From Mactra quadrangularis (taxonomy: Eukaryota > Mollusca > Bivalvia > Venerida > Mactridae): DNA of 64,000 bases. Location of the stretch: assembly GCA_025267735.1 (NCBI GenBank), contig CM046299.1, forward strand, positions 39,943,733 through 40,007,732, given 5' to 3'. Below the pieces are notes generated by a model, which ran no database searches, was not told the origin of the DNA, and worked only from the letters and a program-made list of their open reading frames with translations. Below are positions 1 to 11,169 of this stretch, piece by piece (the first letter of the stretch is position 1; each line of letters begins with the position of its first letter). The translations under genes were made by a program, and so were the position numbers.

Positions 1-12
1 TCTTCAATTAGG

Positions 13-763
13 TAGGGCTGTCAAGATATGCCAGAAGCGTATCGCGATATATTGCGATGCGCTAGCATCGTATTGCGATACGTACCATGATATATTGCTT
101 TGCAAACAAAAGACACGACTGAACAATACTTCTGATTAAAGAACTTATCACAGTACCCATTTTATACCTGGGTGGATTGAAACAACTATAGATTAAATTA
201 CTTGCTCAATAAGCAGTGCCCCTAGTGAGGATTGAAGTCGTGACCACTAGATCCCTAGATTCTGATTAAAGAACTTATTCAACTACGGTATAACCTCTAC
301 AGAGCAGCCCTCTACAGAACAAATCCTCTGCACAACAAAAGATTTGACATTTCCCTTTGAATTAATTTTAATTCAATTTTACCTTTGCAGAGCAACAACC
401 TCTGAACAGCAGCACACTTAAGTCCCTCCCAGTAGGTGTTGTTCTAGAGAGGTTGTACTGTATTCTGTATTGAAGTATGTTACAGAATTTTGTAGGGTAA
501 GTGCTAGTAGCAGATTGGAGAAAACTTGGCATTATTACAGTTATTGGAACATTCCAAACGCACCCAGATCGGTTAAATTCTTTGAACTTGAGATTTAATC
601 AAATGAACTATGGAAAACTGACGTTTCGCTACTTTCATAAGGCGATGGGAAGAATTTTTCAATAAAAATAAAAAATCGCTAAAAACCGGTACATTAAATT
701 CGTAAAATTATCGCAACTGCATATTGCAATATACCGGTATACTGGTATATCGTGAAAGCCCTA
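13..763. mobile_element. hAT-like non-autonomous DNA transposon (about 750 bp)
   Basis: The left end reads TAGGGCTGTCAAGATAT and the right end is its near reverse complement (right end, complemented: TAGGGCTTTCACGATAT). The flanking 8-mers are CAATTAGG (5-12) and CAGTTAGG (764-771), identical at 7 of 8 positions, as expected for the 8-bp target duplication of hAT elements. Sub-terminal sequence on both sides is rich in short GCGATATATTGC / GGTATACTGGTATA palindromes. No transposase frame is present inside, so it could only move in trans. A SINE-like insertion sits at 149-259. The hAT assignment rests on TSD length and TIR type, not on a coding match. Confidence 0.7.
149..259 (-). mobile_element. 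SINE-like retroposed fragment with 19-bp target-site duplication
   Basis: The segment is flanked by two exact copies of ttctgattaaagaacttat (130-148 and 260-278), a target duplication typical of LINE-driven retroposition. Read on the minus strand it contains a degenerate RNA polymerase III B-box-like stretch (GACTTCAATCC) followed by CACCCAGGTATAAAATGGGT, which resembles the post-tRNA body of tRNA-derived SINEs. No clear A box or poly-A tail is visible, so it is a truncated or diverged copy nested in the hAT-like element, and therefore younger than it. Confidence 0.55.
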
Positions 764-771
764 CAGTTAGG

Positions 772-2440
772 ATATCATTATTATTAATTAATTTCTCTTT
801 CAAATAGAGAGCATACATGTACAAAAAATACACATATAAATTGTACAAATATACGAATATCGTATACATACATGTACTATACGTAATAGTTAAAATATCA
901 GATCGCATTGCTTATAGTAAGAACTACTAATTTAAAAACATTACAATTCACACTTGAATATGTATCTATTGCTTTTGTATCAATACACATTTTAAAGAAT
1001 ACAGTAACGGTAGCATCGGTGTCAGAATTGACAAGTTTTGCTGAATAGAGCCATTTGAAACGTAAGTTTGCATGCGAATGGCCATTTTATTTGTAAGTCT
1101 TCAATATATGTACGTAGATACATTAATGTTTTCTATTAGAAATGCTGCATTTGCGAAGAAGACCCTATCAAGGGAAAGAACTTATACTTGGCTCAAACAT
1201 GCCTATTTTGATTAAACCCCTTTGTAAGAAATGTTGCTCGTATATTGCTTCGAGTAGTGTTTTATTTAATTCAGAATACATTGTCACGTGCAAAACCCTT
1301 TAGCATTTGAAATTGTGCTCGCCTCAATTTTTGTGTCAAGGATTTAGAGCTAACGTATAAATTTTTATATCAGTTGGAGTTTTTCATGGAGAGAAATATA
1401 TTGCTTAATTTATACGTTATCTGGTGTCATTCTATTTTTTGCCTAAAATGGAAATCGGCGATTATATTTTTTACATTATTTATTCTTGTTGTAGATCACG
1501 TGACTATATAAACGTACGTAAACGTACGTTGTCTGGATGATGTACAAAAATGTGTGAACACTAATGCATATAAGTCTGTAATAAATTCAGGGAGCGGATT
1601 AAGGCATTGATACTTAAACACGTGGTCACAGAAATATCAGACGTACTATGGCATTATTTTTCTCTCGAGGACACTTTTATATCTAGGAAATGTCCAGTTC
1701 ATCTGTTCGTTATATTAATGGTGTTCGTAATTAGGACGAGATTTTACTCGTAAAATCTGTGTAGCCGTTTTAGATACAAAACTGCTGTAAGATGGTATAC
1801 ACTGTGTTATACACTAAAGTTTCTTTACACATTCTTTTTTCATATTTTCTCTGAAAACTTGAACTTTTGTGGAGAATTCAATGAGTATTCAATAAAAAAA
1901 ATCATTAAAACCCACACTTTGACAAAAAATGAGACACCATATCCGAACATGAATGATGGTTAATGATAAAATGTATGTTAGTTGTGAAACCAACAACAAG
2001 TGAAGTATGTCTATGTATATTCTAAAACATCAAAATATAACATGTTTAAAGACATTTTGGACCCCCGTGTATATCACATTAGTATTAGTACTTGAACACG
2101 AAGTGTTTGTAAAAAGGTGTATGCAAACATATAAGGAACAGCAACAGTCAAACAACACAGACTTTCCACACCACCATATATCAGAGAGGAATGGATATTT
2201 TTATTATTTTGTTATTTGTTAAGACACCACAAACAAATAAGGATTTCCGCCTTGAAACGGACAGTGGCAAAATCCAAAACTAATCGATTATAAAGATATA
2301 AATGTATCTTAAATGGTCTGACACCTAAATGTACACAATAATCTTTTTAAAAGCAATGCTTCTTTGATGTGTGGCGTAAGTTAGTTCCCGGTCTCGTCCC
2401 GAAATGGATTTTAGTTGTGTCCGGATGAATTGGCTTTTAG
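772..2440. other. Intergenic DNA, nothing recognised
   Basis: AT-rich sequence with no open frame of coding character. A CACGTG E-box at about 1498-1503 followed directly by TATATAA at 1505-1511 and two TAAACGTACGT copies looks promoter-like, but no gene start follows within the next kilobase, so it is not called. Confidence 0.4.
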
Positions 2441-2450
2441 TATGTCCGAA

Positions 2451-2462
2451 GTCTCGCGAGAC
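2451..2462. promoter_or_regulatory. TCTCGCGAGA palindrome, candidate core promoter element
   Basis: The 12-bp palindrome GTCTCGCGAGAC lies in a locally GC-richer stretch (2380-2600) of otherwise AT-rich DNA. The TCTCGCGAGA motif is a known bidirectional, TATA-less promoter element in metazoans. It lies 120 bp upstream of a consensus splice donor (GCG|GTAAGT at 2583/2584), which is the layout expected of a short first exon. Activity is inferred only from motif and position. Confidence 0.4.
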
Positions 2463-2504
2463 CAGGTTCCCGCCAGTGTCGAAAACACGCATTTTTATTA
2501 AAAT

Positions 2505-2583
2505 AGACTAGAAGATCAGACGTACAGTTACAGTAGAAGTGATGAATTAAGAGTCGTGGTAAAAAGAAAACTCTGGGAGAGCG
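2505..2583 (+). CDS. Candidate exon ending at a strong donor, product unknown
   Basis: After an in-frame TAA at 2499 the frame stays open to a GTAAGT donor at 2584. The translation is basic and coding-like, ending SDELRVVVKRKLWES plus one base of the next codon (phase 1). No in-frame ATG is visible, so this is either a first exon whose start is elsewhere, an internal exon (a poor acceptor, AAAATAG, precedes it), or untranslated leader that is open by chance. Its phase matches the open segment 2849-3064. No family was recognised. Confidence 0.25.
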
Positions 2584-2848
2584 GTAAGTCCATTCAAATA
2601 TTCATAAGTTATATTTAATCATTTAATGCGGTAATATTGTGCAATGACCTGATTCAGGACGCAGTTGATGATCGTATATTATAATATCTTGGCTAACGGA
2701 AATTTAGTTATGTATAAATTGACATAAAAAATACCGTAGGCTTACACGTGCGGTGCATTTAGTTAAATTATTTTTGTGCCGTTTAAAGTATTCCAATTAA
2801 GATAAGATTCTATTGTATCAAATTATATACATGTGTCATCAGTTACAG

Positions 2849-3064
2849 GCAGAACTTTATTTGCACAATGGAGTTTACCGATTTTAAAACACGGTAGTGG
2901 TGGTAAGATATATTACACAGTTGTCGATCCAGCTTGCGCGGGTTTAGAAACAACATTGAGTAAAGAATTATTGGGCCACGTGAACACTTGCACGCAGTCG
3001 GTAGCGCACAAGTCTACTGATCGAGAGATCGATTCTCGGGCGGAGCTTACTTTCGTGGAGCTTG
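2849..3064 (+). CDS. Candidate 216-nt phase 1-1 exon, unknown protein
   Basis: The segment is open over 72 codons, clearly less AT-rich than its surroundings, bounded by TTACAG at 2848 and a GTAAGA donor at 3065. Joined to 2505-2583, the split codon becomes GGC and the frame continues GRTLFAQWSLPILKHGSGG and so on to FVELG. The acceptor has a poor pyrimidine tract. In another frame, ATG at 2868 has a good context (ACAATGG) but meets a stop after nine codons. The KHGSGG stretch recalls the KHGGG of Tc1/mariner transposases, but the following residues do not fit that family, so I do not assign it. A SINE begins just after the donor. Confidence 0.3.
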
Positions 3065-3069
3065 GTAAG

Positions 3070-3258
3070 AAATATTTTTTTCCTACTTCTGATTCTTAAT
3101 CATGTAGGGCAGTAGTCAGTCACTAACGGAAATATGCGCCTAGTGGTTGGTTAACAGCTGAGAGATTTAGCCTTTCCAGGAACAGTGAGTTGATGGACTG
3201 ATCGCCGTGAAATAACCTATACAATGTTTTGCTACGGCGTTAAACCCAACAAAAAAAA
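3070..3258 (+). mobile_element. SINE family B copy, 5'-truncated
   Basis: Shares order and wording with four other copies (22795-23001 plus; 50165-50285, 50770-50985 and 59831-60115 minus): a CCTAC..CTGATTCTTAATCATG block, then AGTCAGTCACTAACGGA, GCGCCTAGT, AACAGCTGAGAGATTTAG, CCTTTCCAGGAACAGTGAGT, and the 3' tail ACGGCGTTAAACCCAAC followed by an A run. The tail matches that of SINE family A at 15.4 kb. Confidence 0.6.
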
Positions 3259-3259
3259 A

Positions 3260-4320
3260 GCACTTGCAATCCAATTTATAGCCAATTTACTTGTTAACGC
3301 ATACAAATAATCGGTTTTATTAAAACCCGGTGCTTCATGAACCAGAGACGCGCTATCGAAATCAATATGCATGCGTACAGAGTTGTGGCATGACGCATTA
3401 CTTAGTATTTGATAACACACCAATGCCTTTTTGCATAAAAAAACATAAAATTCCACTTGAGAATATCAGCCTTCTTATTCTTTTTACCATGCTATTACCA
3501 TGCTATTACATGAAGAAAGTCTTACTGCATGCTTACCATCACTTCTGACATAAATAGACATAAATACTAACAACTGATGCAAGGTGTTCATTATTTACAT
3601 CAACATTTCATATTTACACAAATAATGATACTTAAGAAAACGAATCAGAAAATCTGACAGAAAATAAGGTTATCTATAACACTTTAATATTGTATCAAAA
3701 CTTACATCTATAGCTAGTACCATTGTTCTAACAAACACGCGATATATCGTGTTCTCTGAAACAAATGTCAAAGAAAACAATAAAATAGATACCTTAGTTC
3801 CACAACATAGCATTTGTCAAGGTTTTATGGCTTTTTTCAGACTTATTCAGATTGTTTTGGTTCTGTGCAATATGCGTCTTTTTTACCACGTAGATAAAAG
3901 TTGAACGATTGCTTTACATACAAGTGGGGACGTACATTTATTTGAGTTTGTATTTTTGCTTGTTGAATTGAAATTCAACATTATAACCTGTACACATAAT
4001 CGAAATTAAGCAAGACATAGAGTTTGTTTGTTTTTTTTTTTAAAAAGAAACATTAAAACAATCAAATAGAAAATATGATTATAAAACGATCTTAAAGGAA
4101 TTACTAAATTAACATTCTGTAGATAACAATTATTGTTGTATTATAGATTCTGAAAAAAGTAAAAAAAAAACACGATAAAAAGTATACAATAACAAAATTG
4201 CTAAACTTCGTTTGTTTTTGTTTTTTTTTCACAGCGAAGCAAAACAAATTTAGATTTATATATGCAGTGATATTAACACGAAAATACATCGAGCGTTTTT
4301 ATAAAAAGAAGCAACACTTT
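3260..4320. other. Intergenic DNA with poly-T/poly-A runs
   Basis: No coding frame or terminal repeat recognised. A stretch at 3785-3835 (TTAGTTCCACAACA..GCATTTGTCAAGGTTTT) resembles 11645-11675 and is probably a fragment of an old dispersed repeat. Homopolymer T and A runs occur near 4030, 4165 and 4220. Confidence 0.4.
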
Positions 4321-4324
4321 GTCT

Positions 4325-4600
4325 GTAATTGACGTAATATCTCTTGATTGCGAATGGTGATGGAGTAAGTATGACATTTCGCTCGACAATATTTCTGGAC
4401 TTCAATATTCAATGCCTTTTGTAGAAGTTCTCATTTTTATGACGTTTTATGTTCACGCATAACAACTTCAAAACAGCTTATATCAATTACAGGTAACAAA
4501 CTTGATAAAAGGTCCAGTACCAAATCCATTTGAAATACCTAGTTGTCTGTCTGTCGTCGTCAAATGTCGTGACATTTCTTACTGAAGGTTTAAGTATCTA
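4325..4600 (+). repeat. Direct duplication, copy 1 of 2
   Basis: The blocks TTTTATGACGTTTTATGT, AATTACAGGTAACAAACTTG, ATAAAAGGTC and AAATCCATTTGAAATAC recur in the same order at 4985-5240, offset about 650 bp. Divergence is moderate, so this is an old local tandem duplication or two copies of an unrecognised element. Confidence 0.65.
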
Positions 4601-4984
4601 CCTAATTATCATACATCTATGTTTTGAATAATTTACACAGTAAAGACTATCAGGGCAATTCCAATTGGTGAATTATGGTCACAATGTCGAATGTTAGAAA
4701 AGTTTTTTTGCTGAAACCACTAACAAATGCACCTGTTAATGAAGATGTTACAAAATTATAATTTCGAGATAAACATTTTCTGAAATCCTTGCAAATTCAA
4801 AGGAGTTTCCAAAGCTTGCTATATGATTTGTTTTATTTCGACGTTTAAGTTAAAACTATAGTGTTTTGTAACGTAACAATTTTTATTGTTTGAGTGAACT
4901 AGATCAAACTTGGATTTATGACGACAGCGGTGACGTTAATGTAAAATTACATTGACAATTTCCATCAAAACGAGCAAAACGATG

Positions 4985-5240
4985 TCTTTTATGGACTAAA
5001 TATCTCGCCATTGCGACTATGAATGAGTTGACAAGACAATTTGCTTGAACATGATTTCATTATTTCTCTAGAAGGCCGCAGTTTTATGACATTTTATGTC
5101 CATGCAAAACACTTCGAAATAGCTTTAAACAATTACAGGTAACAAACTTGATAAAAGGTCTAGTATCAAATCCATTTATAATACTTTAAGTGATGTTTGT
5201 ATGTCGTTGTCAAATGTCATGGCATTTCTGTCTTACACAA
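4985..5240 (+). repeat. Direct duplication, copy 2 of 2
   Basis: Second copy of 4325-4600. The longest exact stretch is in the ATTACAGGTAACAAACTTG / ATAAAAGGTC core. The 380 bp between the copies hold no recognised feature. Confidence 0.65.
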
Positions 5241-5244
5241 ATTG

Positions 5245-6330
5245 TCCAGTTAAGTACATAGTATTACGTAGACGCTACGATGAAGTTAAATGAAATGAGA
5301 TACTCTCGTAAACTACTTTAATTTTATTCCTTGTATTGTATGTTCCACGCTAAATCTATGTTTTGTTGAAATAGGAGTAACGAACAAAATTACTAGCAAT
5401 TTAATACAACCTTAGTTGTTTGTGTTCATTTTCACTTAAGCTATTGTACTTACGCATGTCCATTTCGCTTATGGTTATGCTGTCATACAGATATATTTCA
5501 TGACAAATTTGCAACTTTGTCACCATATTGATTGACAAAAGTTATTGTAAATGTGCGTGTATATTTCAACTAAAATGACGATGACTTTTCATCGAGTCTT
5601 TACCTTTAACAAAAGCTTCTATTATTCTATAGTATACATATACATATATATACAACATACTGAAGATTGATTGAAATTAATATTTCTAGGTATGAAGTCA
5701 TATTGAGTGTTTCCCGCAAGACTGTTGTAAGTGTATTGCATAAAAGAGCGAGTTACTACATTCTTGTGGGCAACTTTCGATATATTCCATTATCATAACG
5801 AAATACTGATGGATTACACTAGTTTTCCATGGTGAAAGAAACACGTAGAAATGATCCTGTTTTCCTCTGTACAAAGCCACTCGTAATATCAATATGATAT
5901 AAAAGTTTATGAGAACCCAAAGTAATCAAGATATGTCAGTCAATCAGACTAGTTTTATTATTATATCATGTAATACAGAGAGCAATCCGTCAAAGTTCTA
6001 GTGTGTCATATTTTCTATGCTTCAATTGACTTGTTCATCAAAAGCTTCAATGAAGATCATTAGAAACAACTATCAATGTTTCTAGTTTCTATTTGTTACA
6101 ATATTGATCCCACACTGACATTGTGACTATGTCCTAATTGGGCCGTGTGAAAGGTCTGTGCTTTTTACTGTTGTGTTTCTGATATGTTTGATTACAAATT
6201 TGTATAATTAAAAAAAATGTTCTATATAATTTATTTTGTCTTTTATTTGTTTGCAGACTATGGGAATGTGAGTGATAAAACGTACACTAAGATTATTATT
6301 ACTTGTTTGTATGGTTTTTGGGGGGTGTTA
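5245..6330. other. Intergenic DNA, nothing recognised
   Basis: Only chance open frames and a short TATACATATACATATATATAC low-complexity patch near 5632-5655. Confidence 0.4.
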
Positions 6331-6331
6331 T

Positions 6332-6510
6332 TTACTAAGTATAACGCCGTGTTAACACAATTTAGGTCATTTTACGGCGTCCAGCACACCTATAACCTAG
6401 CTTTCCTGGACCATTGTCTATAACTAGTACTCACCTACCCTTCCACAAGGCCGGAAACTTCTCCATATTATCTAATCAATGGAGGAAAATTGACATTGTT
6501 GTCGTACCCT
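6332..6510 (-). mobile_element. SINE family A copy, 3' part only
   Basis: On the minus strand this is collinear with 15500-15690: GGAAAATTGACA, AAGTTTCCGGCCTTGT, AAGGGTAGGTGAGTACTAGT, CCAGGAAAGCTA, GGTGTGCTGGACGCCGTAAA, AATTGTGTTAACACGGCGT. The tRNA-like head is missing, as expected of incomplete reverse transcription. Confidence 0.75.
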
Positions 6511-6513
6511 TAT

Positions 6514-7280
6514 TTTGCTAGAGCAGATTAAAGTGTGTATACATGCAAAAGTTAGATGAATTATCGTAGGCAACAATGCATTTATGAATGGGTTTGATAT
6601 GTTCAACTTCAAATAAAACAATTCTACACCACTATCAAATTTAGAAAGTGGATATCTTATTTGATGCATATATAAATAAGTGCATTTTCTACTATTGGTG
6701 TAAATGGTTTTGACATTCAGTCTCAACTATGGGTTTCTAAATGCAGAAAGAACAATCCATGAATTTAGATATTGGTTGTTTTTTATTATTTTCATTTTTT
6801 TATGTTATGCTTTAGACTGAATGAGGGATACTCATTCTATATGTAAAACATATAAATGAACAAAATGTACTTTAACCATTAAATGCAAATATGAATTAGC
6901 ATTGAAATAAACAATAAAATTAGTGCTAATATAATATATTTAGTTAACTCTTTCTCACTATAAAGTTTCGATTTCATTTCACCAATTTGATAAAGTAATT
7001 AAGTATGCATGTAATTATAAATACCAACGTAAAACGTACATTCAAAGAATTAATATAAATATATCCGTATAACGAAGCTTTTACAGTCAAATTAAATTTG
7101 AATAATAAAATCTCATTAACCTAATGGAAATCAAATCCATGTCAATTTACTTTTGTGGTGAATTTTAATGTTTCTACAGTTACTGAGGCATATATAATAA
7201 TAAAATGAAACAAGTCGTTTAGAATTTTCAATTTTCTCATTAAAAGTACATATGCGATTTATATGCTTGACTAACTTTTT
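6514..7280. other. Intergenic DNA, nothing recognised
   Basis: Very AT-rich sequence without coding character or detectable repeats. Confidence 0.4.
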
Positions 7281-8508
7281 AGCTCACTTGAGCTAGCTCA
7301 GGGTAAGCTTGTAGGATCGTTGAATGTCCGGCGTACGTCGTCCATCGTCCGTCCACATTTGTTTTTGAACACTCTAGTGCTTACATTTTAGGCTCAATTC
7401 TTAATAAACTTTGTGAGGATGCTTGTCTATGTGTTTGCTCGGATGTGTTCGATAATGGGTAATCTTGGATGAAAAACTAGGTCACAGGAGCTAATAATAC
7501 ACTGAGGTGGCTACTGTTTTATTGGAAATATCCTGGAAATTAATCTGAAAGATTGTTTTCATTATTTCTAGGTAAAGTTCGAATATGGGTTACTTGGAGT
7601 CTAAAACTAGGTCAAACAGCCTAAATATGGAAAACCCTTGTGAACATTCTAGTGGTCACATTTTTTACTCAATTGTCATCAAACTTGGTCAGGATGTTTG
7701 TCTAGGTAATTGTTGAGTTCGAAGATGGGTCATCTCGGATGAGAAACTAGGTCACTGGAGCTAAACAGAGAAAAATCTTGTTTACACTCTAGTGGCTACT
7801 TTTTTATCCAAATATCCTGGCATTTGGTCAGATCATTTGTTTTGATGAATTTAAGGTTTTAACCTAAAAGGTCACGTGGGTTTAAAAACTAGGTCACACA
7901 GCCCAAATATGGAAAAATTGTGTGAACACTCTAGTGGTCATATTTTTTACTCAGCTGTCTTCAAACTTGGTAGGATGCTTGTCTAGGTAACTGCTCAGGT
8001 AAGTTTGAACATGGGTTATCTTTGATGAAAAACCAGATCTAAAAATAGGAAAACCATGTTTACACTCTGGTGACTTGTTTTTGCTCCAAATAACCTGGAA
8101 ATTGGTCTTGAAGTTTGTTCTAATGATTCATATGTCAAGTATAAATATGTGTCACCGGGGATCAAAAACTAGGTCACTCACTAGTGAACACACTAGTTGT
8201 CACAAATATTACTCATTTGTCATCAAACTTAGTCAGGATGCTCGTCTAGATAATTGCTTGGATGAGTTTGAACATGGGTCATCTTGGATAAAAAAACTAC
8301 TTCACAGGTTGTCTGACAGGCAGATGTAATGACTAATGAATCAGATTCCTGTACAGGTCATCTTCCTATATAAAGGCTACATTTGAAGCATTTGTTGTTA
8401 TGGAAGTGTGATAAACCATTCCCAAAATATATCAATCTTACTCTGTTTATGTATGCACCAATGGTACTCAGGTGAGCGATAAAGGGCCACCATTGCCCTC
8501 TTGTTTTT
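7281..8508. mobile_element. Mollusc-type element with TIR-like ends and tandem core
   Basis: The left end AGCTCACTTGAG and the right end CTCAGGTGAGC (8468-8478) are inverted. The left flank carries CGTCGTCCATCGTCCGTCCA and the right flank GGGCCACCATTGCCCTCTTG, both wording I associate with repeats common in mollusc genomes. The interior is a tandem array of about seven units (CACTCTAGTGG anchor near 7371, 7503, 7643, 7784, 7924, 8062 and 8187; period about 140 bp). No coding frame was found, so it is non-autonomous. Superfamily not assigned. Confidence 0.7.
7371..8330 (+). repeat. About 140-bp tandem repeat, alternating A/B units
   Basis: Odd units begin GTGAACACTCTAGTGGTCA and continue CAAACTTGG..AGGATG; even units begin GTTTACACTCTAGTGGCTAC and continue ATCCTGGAAATTGGTC. 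Both share GGGT..ATCT..GATGAAAAACTAGGTCAC. The array is therefore a higher-order repeat of about 280 bp with roughly 3.5 dimers. Confidence 0.75.
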
Positions 8509-8859
8509 CAAAACATCAGTATCAACTATAGTTGTTAACAAATTTCTTAAAAAATAGTGCCGTTTTAAAAACAGTTTGCCTTCGCTGCTTATACACGTTT
8601 GAGTTGTTAGAACTTTATGAAGCCATACTCTTAAAGACAAAAAATTATCAAAGTTTTGGTAAATGATTAGCTTTTATTCTACAATTGAGAACTATGCTAT
8701 AAATAACTAAGTGAATGTTGATAAACAAGTCTTACATCCAGATCAGTGAATGTACTTTTGAACATTTCTTCATTGTAAAATGTTCCTCTTTCTAACTATA
8801 TCTCTACAGGCCTACCATTTAATAAACAACCTTCACGTATAGTTAATCATCTTCTTACT

Positions 8860-9065
8860 ACACATCAATTTACCTCATTAATGAGTTAAGTTACCATATC
8901 GACATATTATCAGACAGCTATTTTGTTAAATGAGATTATCGGAATAGGAGAGACTAATCGTCCACTCAAATACCACTTTCACATTCCATTTGTCAGAAAA
9001 CTAATAGCTCGTGAACAGTTTACATGACGGATGACCCACTCAGGAATATTTAGTGATTAATCAAG
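8860..9065 (+). repeat. Old dispersed repeat family C, copy 1
   Basis: Resembles 13090-13345 (plus) and 23785-23965 (minus): TACCTCATTAATGAGTTA, TTGCCATAT..GACATT, CAGACAGCTATTTTGTTAAA, GAGACTAATC, ATTTGTCA and GATGACCCACT occur in order. Divergence is high. No terminal repeats or coding capacity seen. Confidence 0.5.
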
Positions 9066-10370
9066 CGTATAATATAAAACTAAACATAGATATTTCCTCG
9101 CTGTTTGTAGTTATATTGAATTACGACAGTAATGTTGTCGCATGAAACATTTTTAGACAGTAATTTGTTTTCAACTTTAACGTTGTATTCTATGAAAATG
9201 TGTTGTACTAAGTGGGGTGGAATGTTCATTGGTTGCATTCATGCATTTCAAACGACAGCTGGGTCTGACGATAACAAACTTCCTGAAAACATGCTTCTAT
9301 AGTTGTATTCGTTTATTGTTTTCTAAAATACAACACTTTCATTGCACGCCTTTCTAAGTTTCTTTTATTTGAAAGTATGTTAATGATATACGAGCAAACA
9401 TTAAACCTACAATTTGTATAGTAAGTGTAATAACACTTTTCTTACTTGCTAGAACACTTACATGTATATGTATTTCATGGTCATTTTAAGGGTCTTCTAT
9501 ATTACTATGAAAAAACATGAGTCATATATATGTATCTGCTTTTTGCAGACAATTAAATTTATCTTTGACCAAACTCTCTTTTATATCTTGCTTTGACATC
9601 GGCGTACTGTCATAAACGATGTTGAATATAAAAACCGACGCATTATATTTTAAAATGTTGAAATGTTTTTGCATGTTTGAACAAATAATGAAATTAAACG
9701 AAGGCGTAACAATGTGAAGGTTTCCACGAGTGGAATGGTCATATAACGATTGCAACACCCGTCATGTTGTTATTCTATTCTAATTATATTCAATACATAA
9801 TTAATGCTAAACATGGCTTTCTATGTCAAAATGGCCTTGTAACACAGTGGATCTGTTTATCATTAATTATCAAGACGTATCATTACAAGAAAAATATCCC
9901 CTGTCGACTTGGGTAATTAACAAATGCTTTTTTTTGCTTGGATGACATTTGATTCCATCTATAACGTATAAAACAACATCGATCGAATTGCAAACTGCTT
10001 TACAAGATAATTACATACTGTGAATCTGTTCGTTTAAAAAATCTCAAAGACATATTTCTTTATAATATTCTTTGTATTGCTACCTGCATAAAATATAATA
10101 TTTTCAAGACGCCTTTTTACTTCCCTTTGTAAGATTAACACTACTATCATTTGAAGATGATTTGTATGAAGTTTTACACATTCGCGAGGGTTTGCTGCTT
10201 TATATCGGTATCTCACGGACCAAACAAAGAAAGTAATGGTACACAAGCATAATGTAATCAAATATAGCACTCTAGTATTCAAATTTTTTAGATTTTGATA
10301 TCATCAGGTAATATTAATACCAGTGATTTAGATATGCATGATACTTACTGACTAATAAAAGTACGATTTA
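9066..10370. other. Intergenic DNA, nothing recognised
   Basis: AT-rich, no coding character, no repeats detected by eye. Confidence 0.4.
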
Positions 10371-10374
10371 CAAA

Positions 10375-10510
10375 AGAAATTGTAATGGTATTTAGCTGCA
10401 GGGCATCAGCCATATTGACAAAACTGTGCGGTTCAAGCTCTGTTAATTGTAGATATGAATGCAATTTTTACTAAATGAGACACAAGTATTTTACGTCTCA
10501 GGAACGAAAT
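10375..10510 (+). repeat. Old dispersed repeat family D, copy 1
   Basis: Shares CTGCAGGGCA, the following ACTGTGCGGTTCAAG region and AAATGAGACACAAGT with 16205-16360 in the same order and spacing. Strongly diverged. Confidence 0.45.
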
Positions 10511-10929
10511 GTGTAACAAGAAAGTAAGTCTTTCCGAGTTCGTAAGTTTCTTTTAAGAAGAATGCTATAACACTTTATTTGAATTTTAAAGTCAATAGAG
10601 AAGTAAATTAACATGTTTGATGTAAGACGCTAATTTACTCGGTAAGATGATCTACGTATATGTAGTGGTAATAAAAGAATATATCGATGCTAATACATGT
10701 ATGTAACTCGCAGGCATTGTCATTAATGTTATTTTGAAACTTAATTATGCGAGCATCATTAAAGCCAAGGCAGATAGAGTACCAAAAAACGTGAACAAAA
10801 CTTTCTTTCTATCTACATTTTTTTAGAAAGTTATTTTGGCAATTTTTTAGGAACCATTTCTATTTAATATAAGGCAAAGGATTAAAAACGGCGGAATTTT
10901 CATCCAACTGATTCTGCAACATATTGTTA

Positions 10930-11165
10930 TTTTGTAATATAAATCTAAAAAAAGACAGACAATTCTCGTGTGAAACAAGTTCTTTGAATTGAAATCACTG
11001 TCAATCAAGAATTGAACATACTTCTAATTTAGGTATGTTTTATTGATCTAAGGAGATTAATTATCTGTCTAAGTTGGTTCTAGTTAGCTTCAATTGAAAC
11101 CTAATAAGGTAACATTAGTTCCAAATGCATCTAATAAGATAATTATCCGGCAGTTATGTGCTATG
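10930..11165 (+). repeat. Old dispersed repeat family E, copy 1
   Basis: AATCTAAAAAAAGACAGACA..CGTGTGAAACAAGTTCTT, then AAGGAGATTAATTATCTGTC and TCTAATAAGATAATTATCC. The first part recurs at 17230-17320, and both parts recur at 20335-20570 (AAGGAGATTCATTATCTGTC, TCTAATGAGATAATTATCC). Confidence 0.5.
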
Positions 11166-11169
11166 ATTG

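Noticed and set aside
1498..1511. E-box plus TATATAA, a possible core promoter.
   Set aside because: No exon, start codon or donor with coding character follows on either strand.
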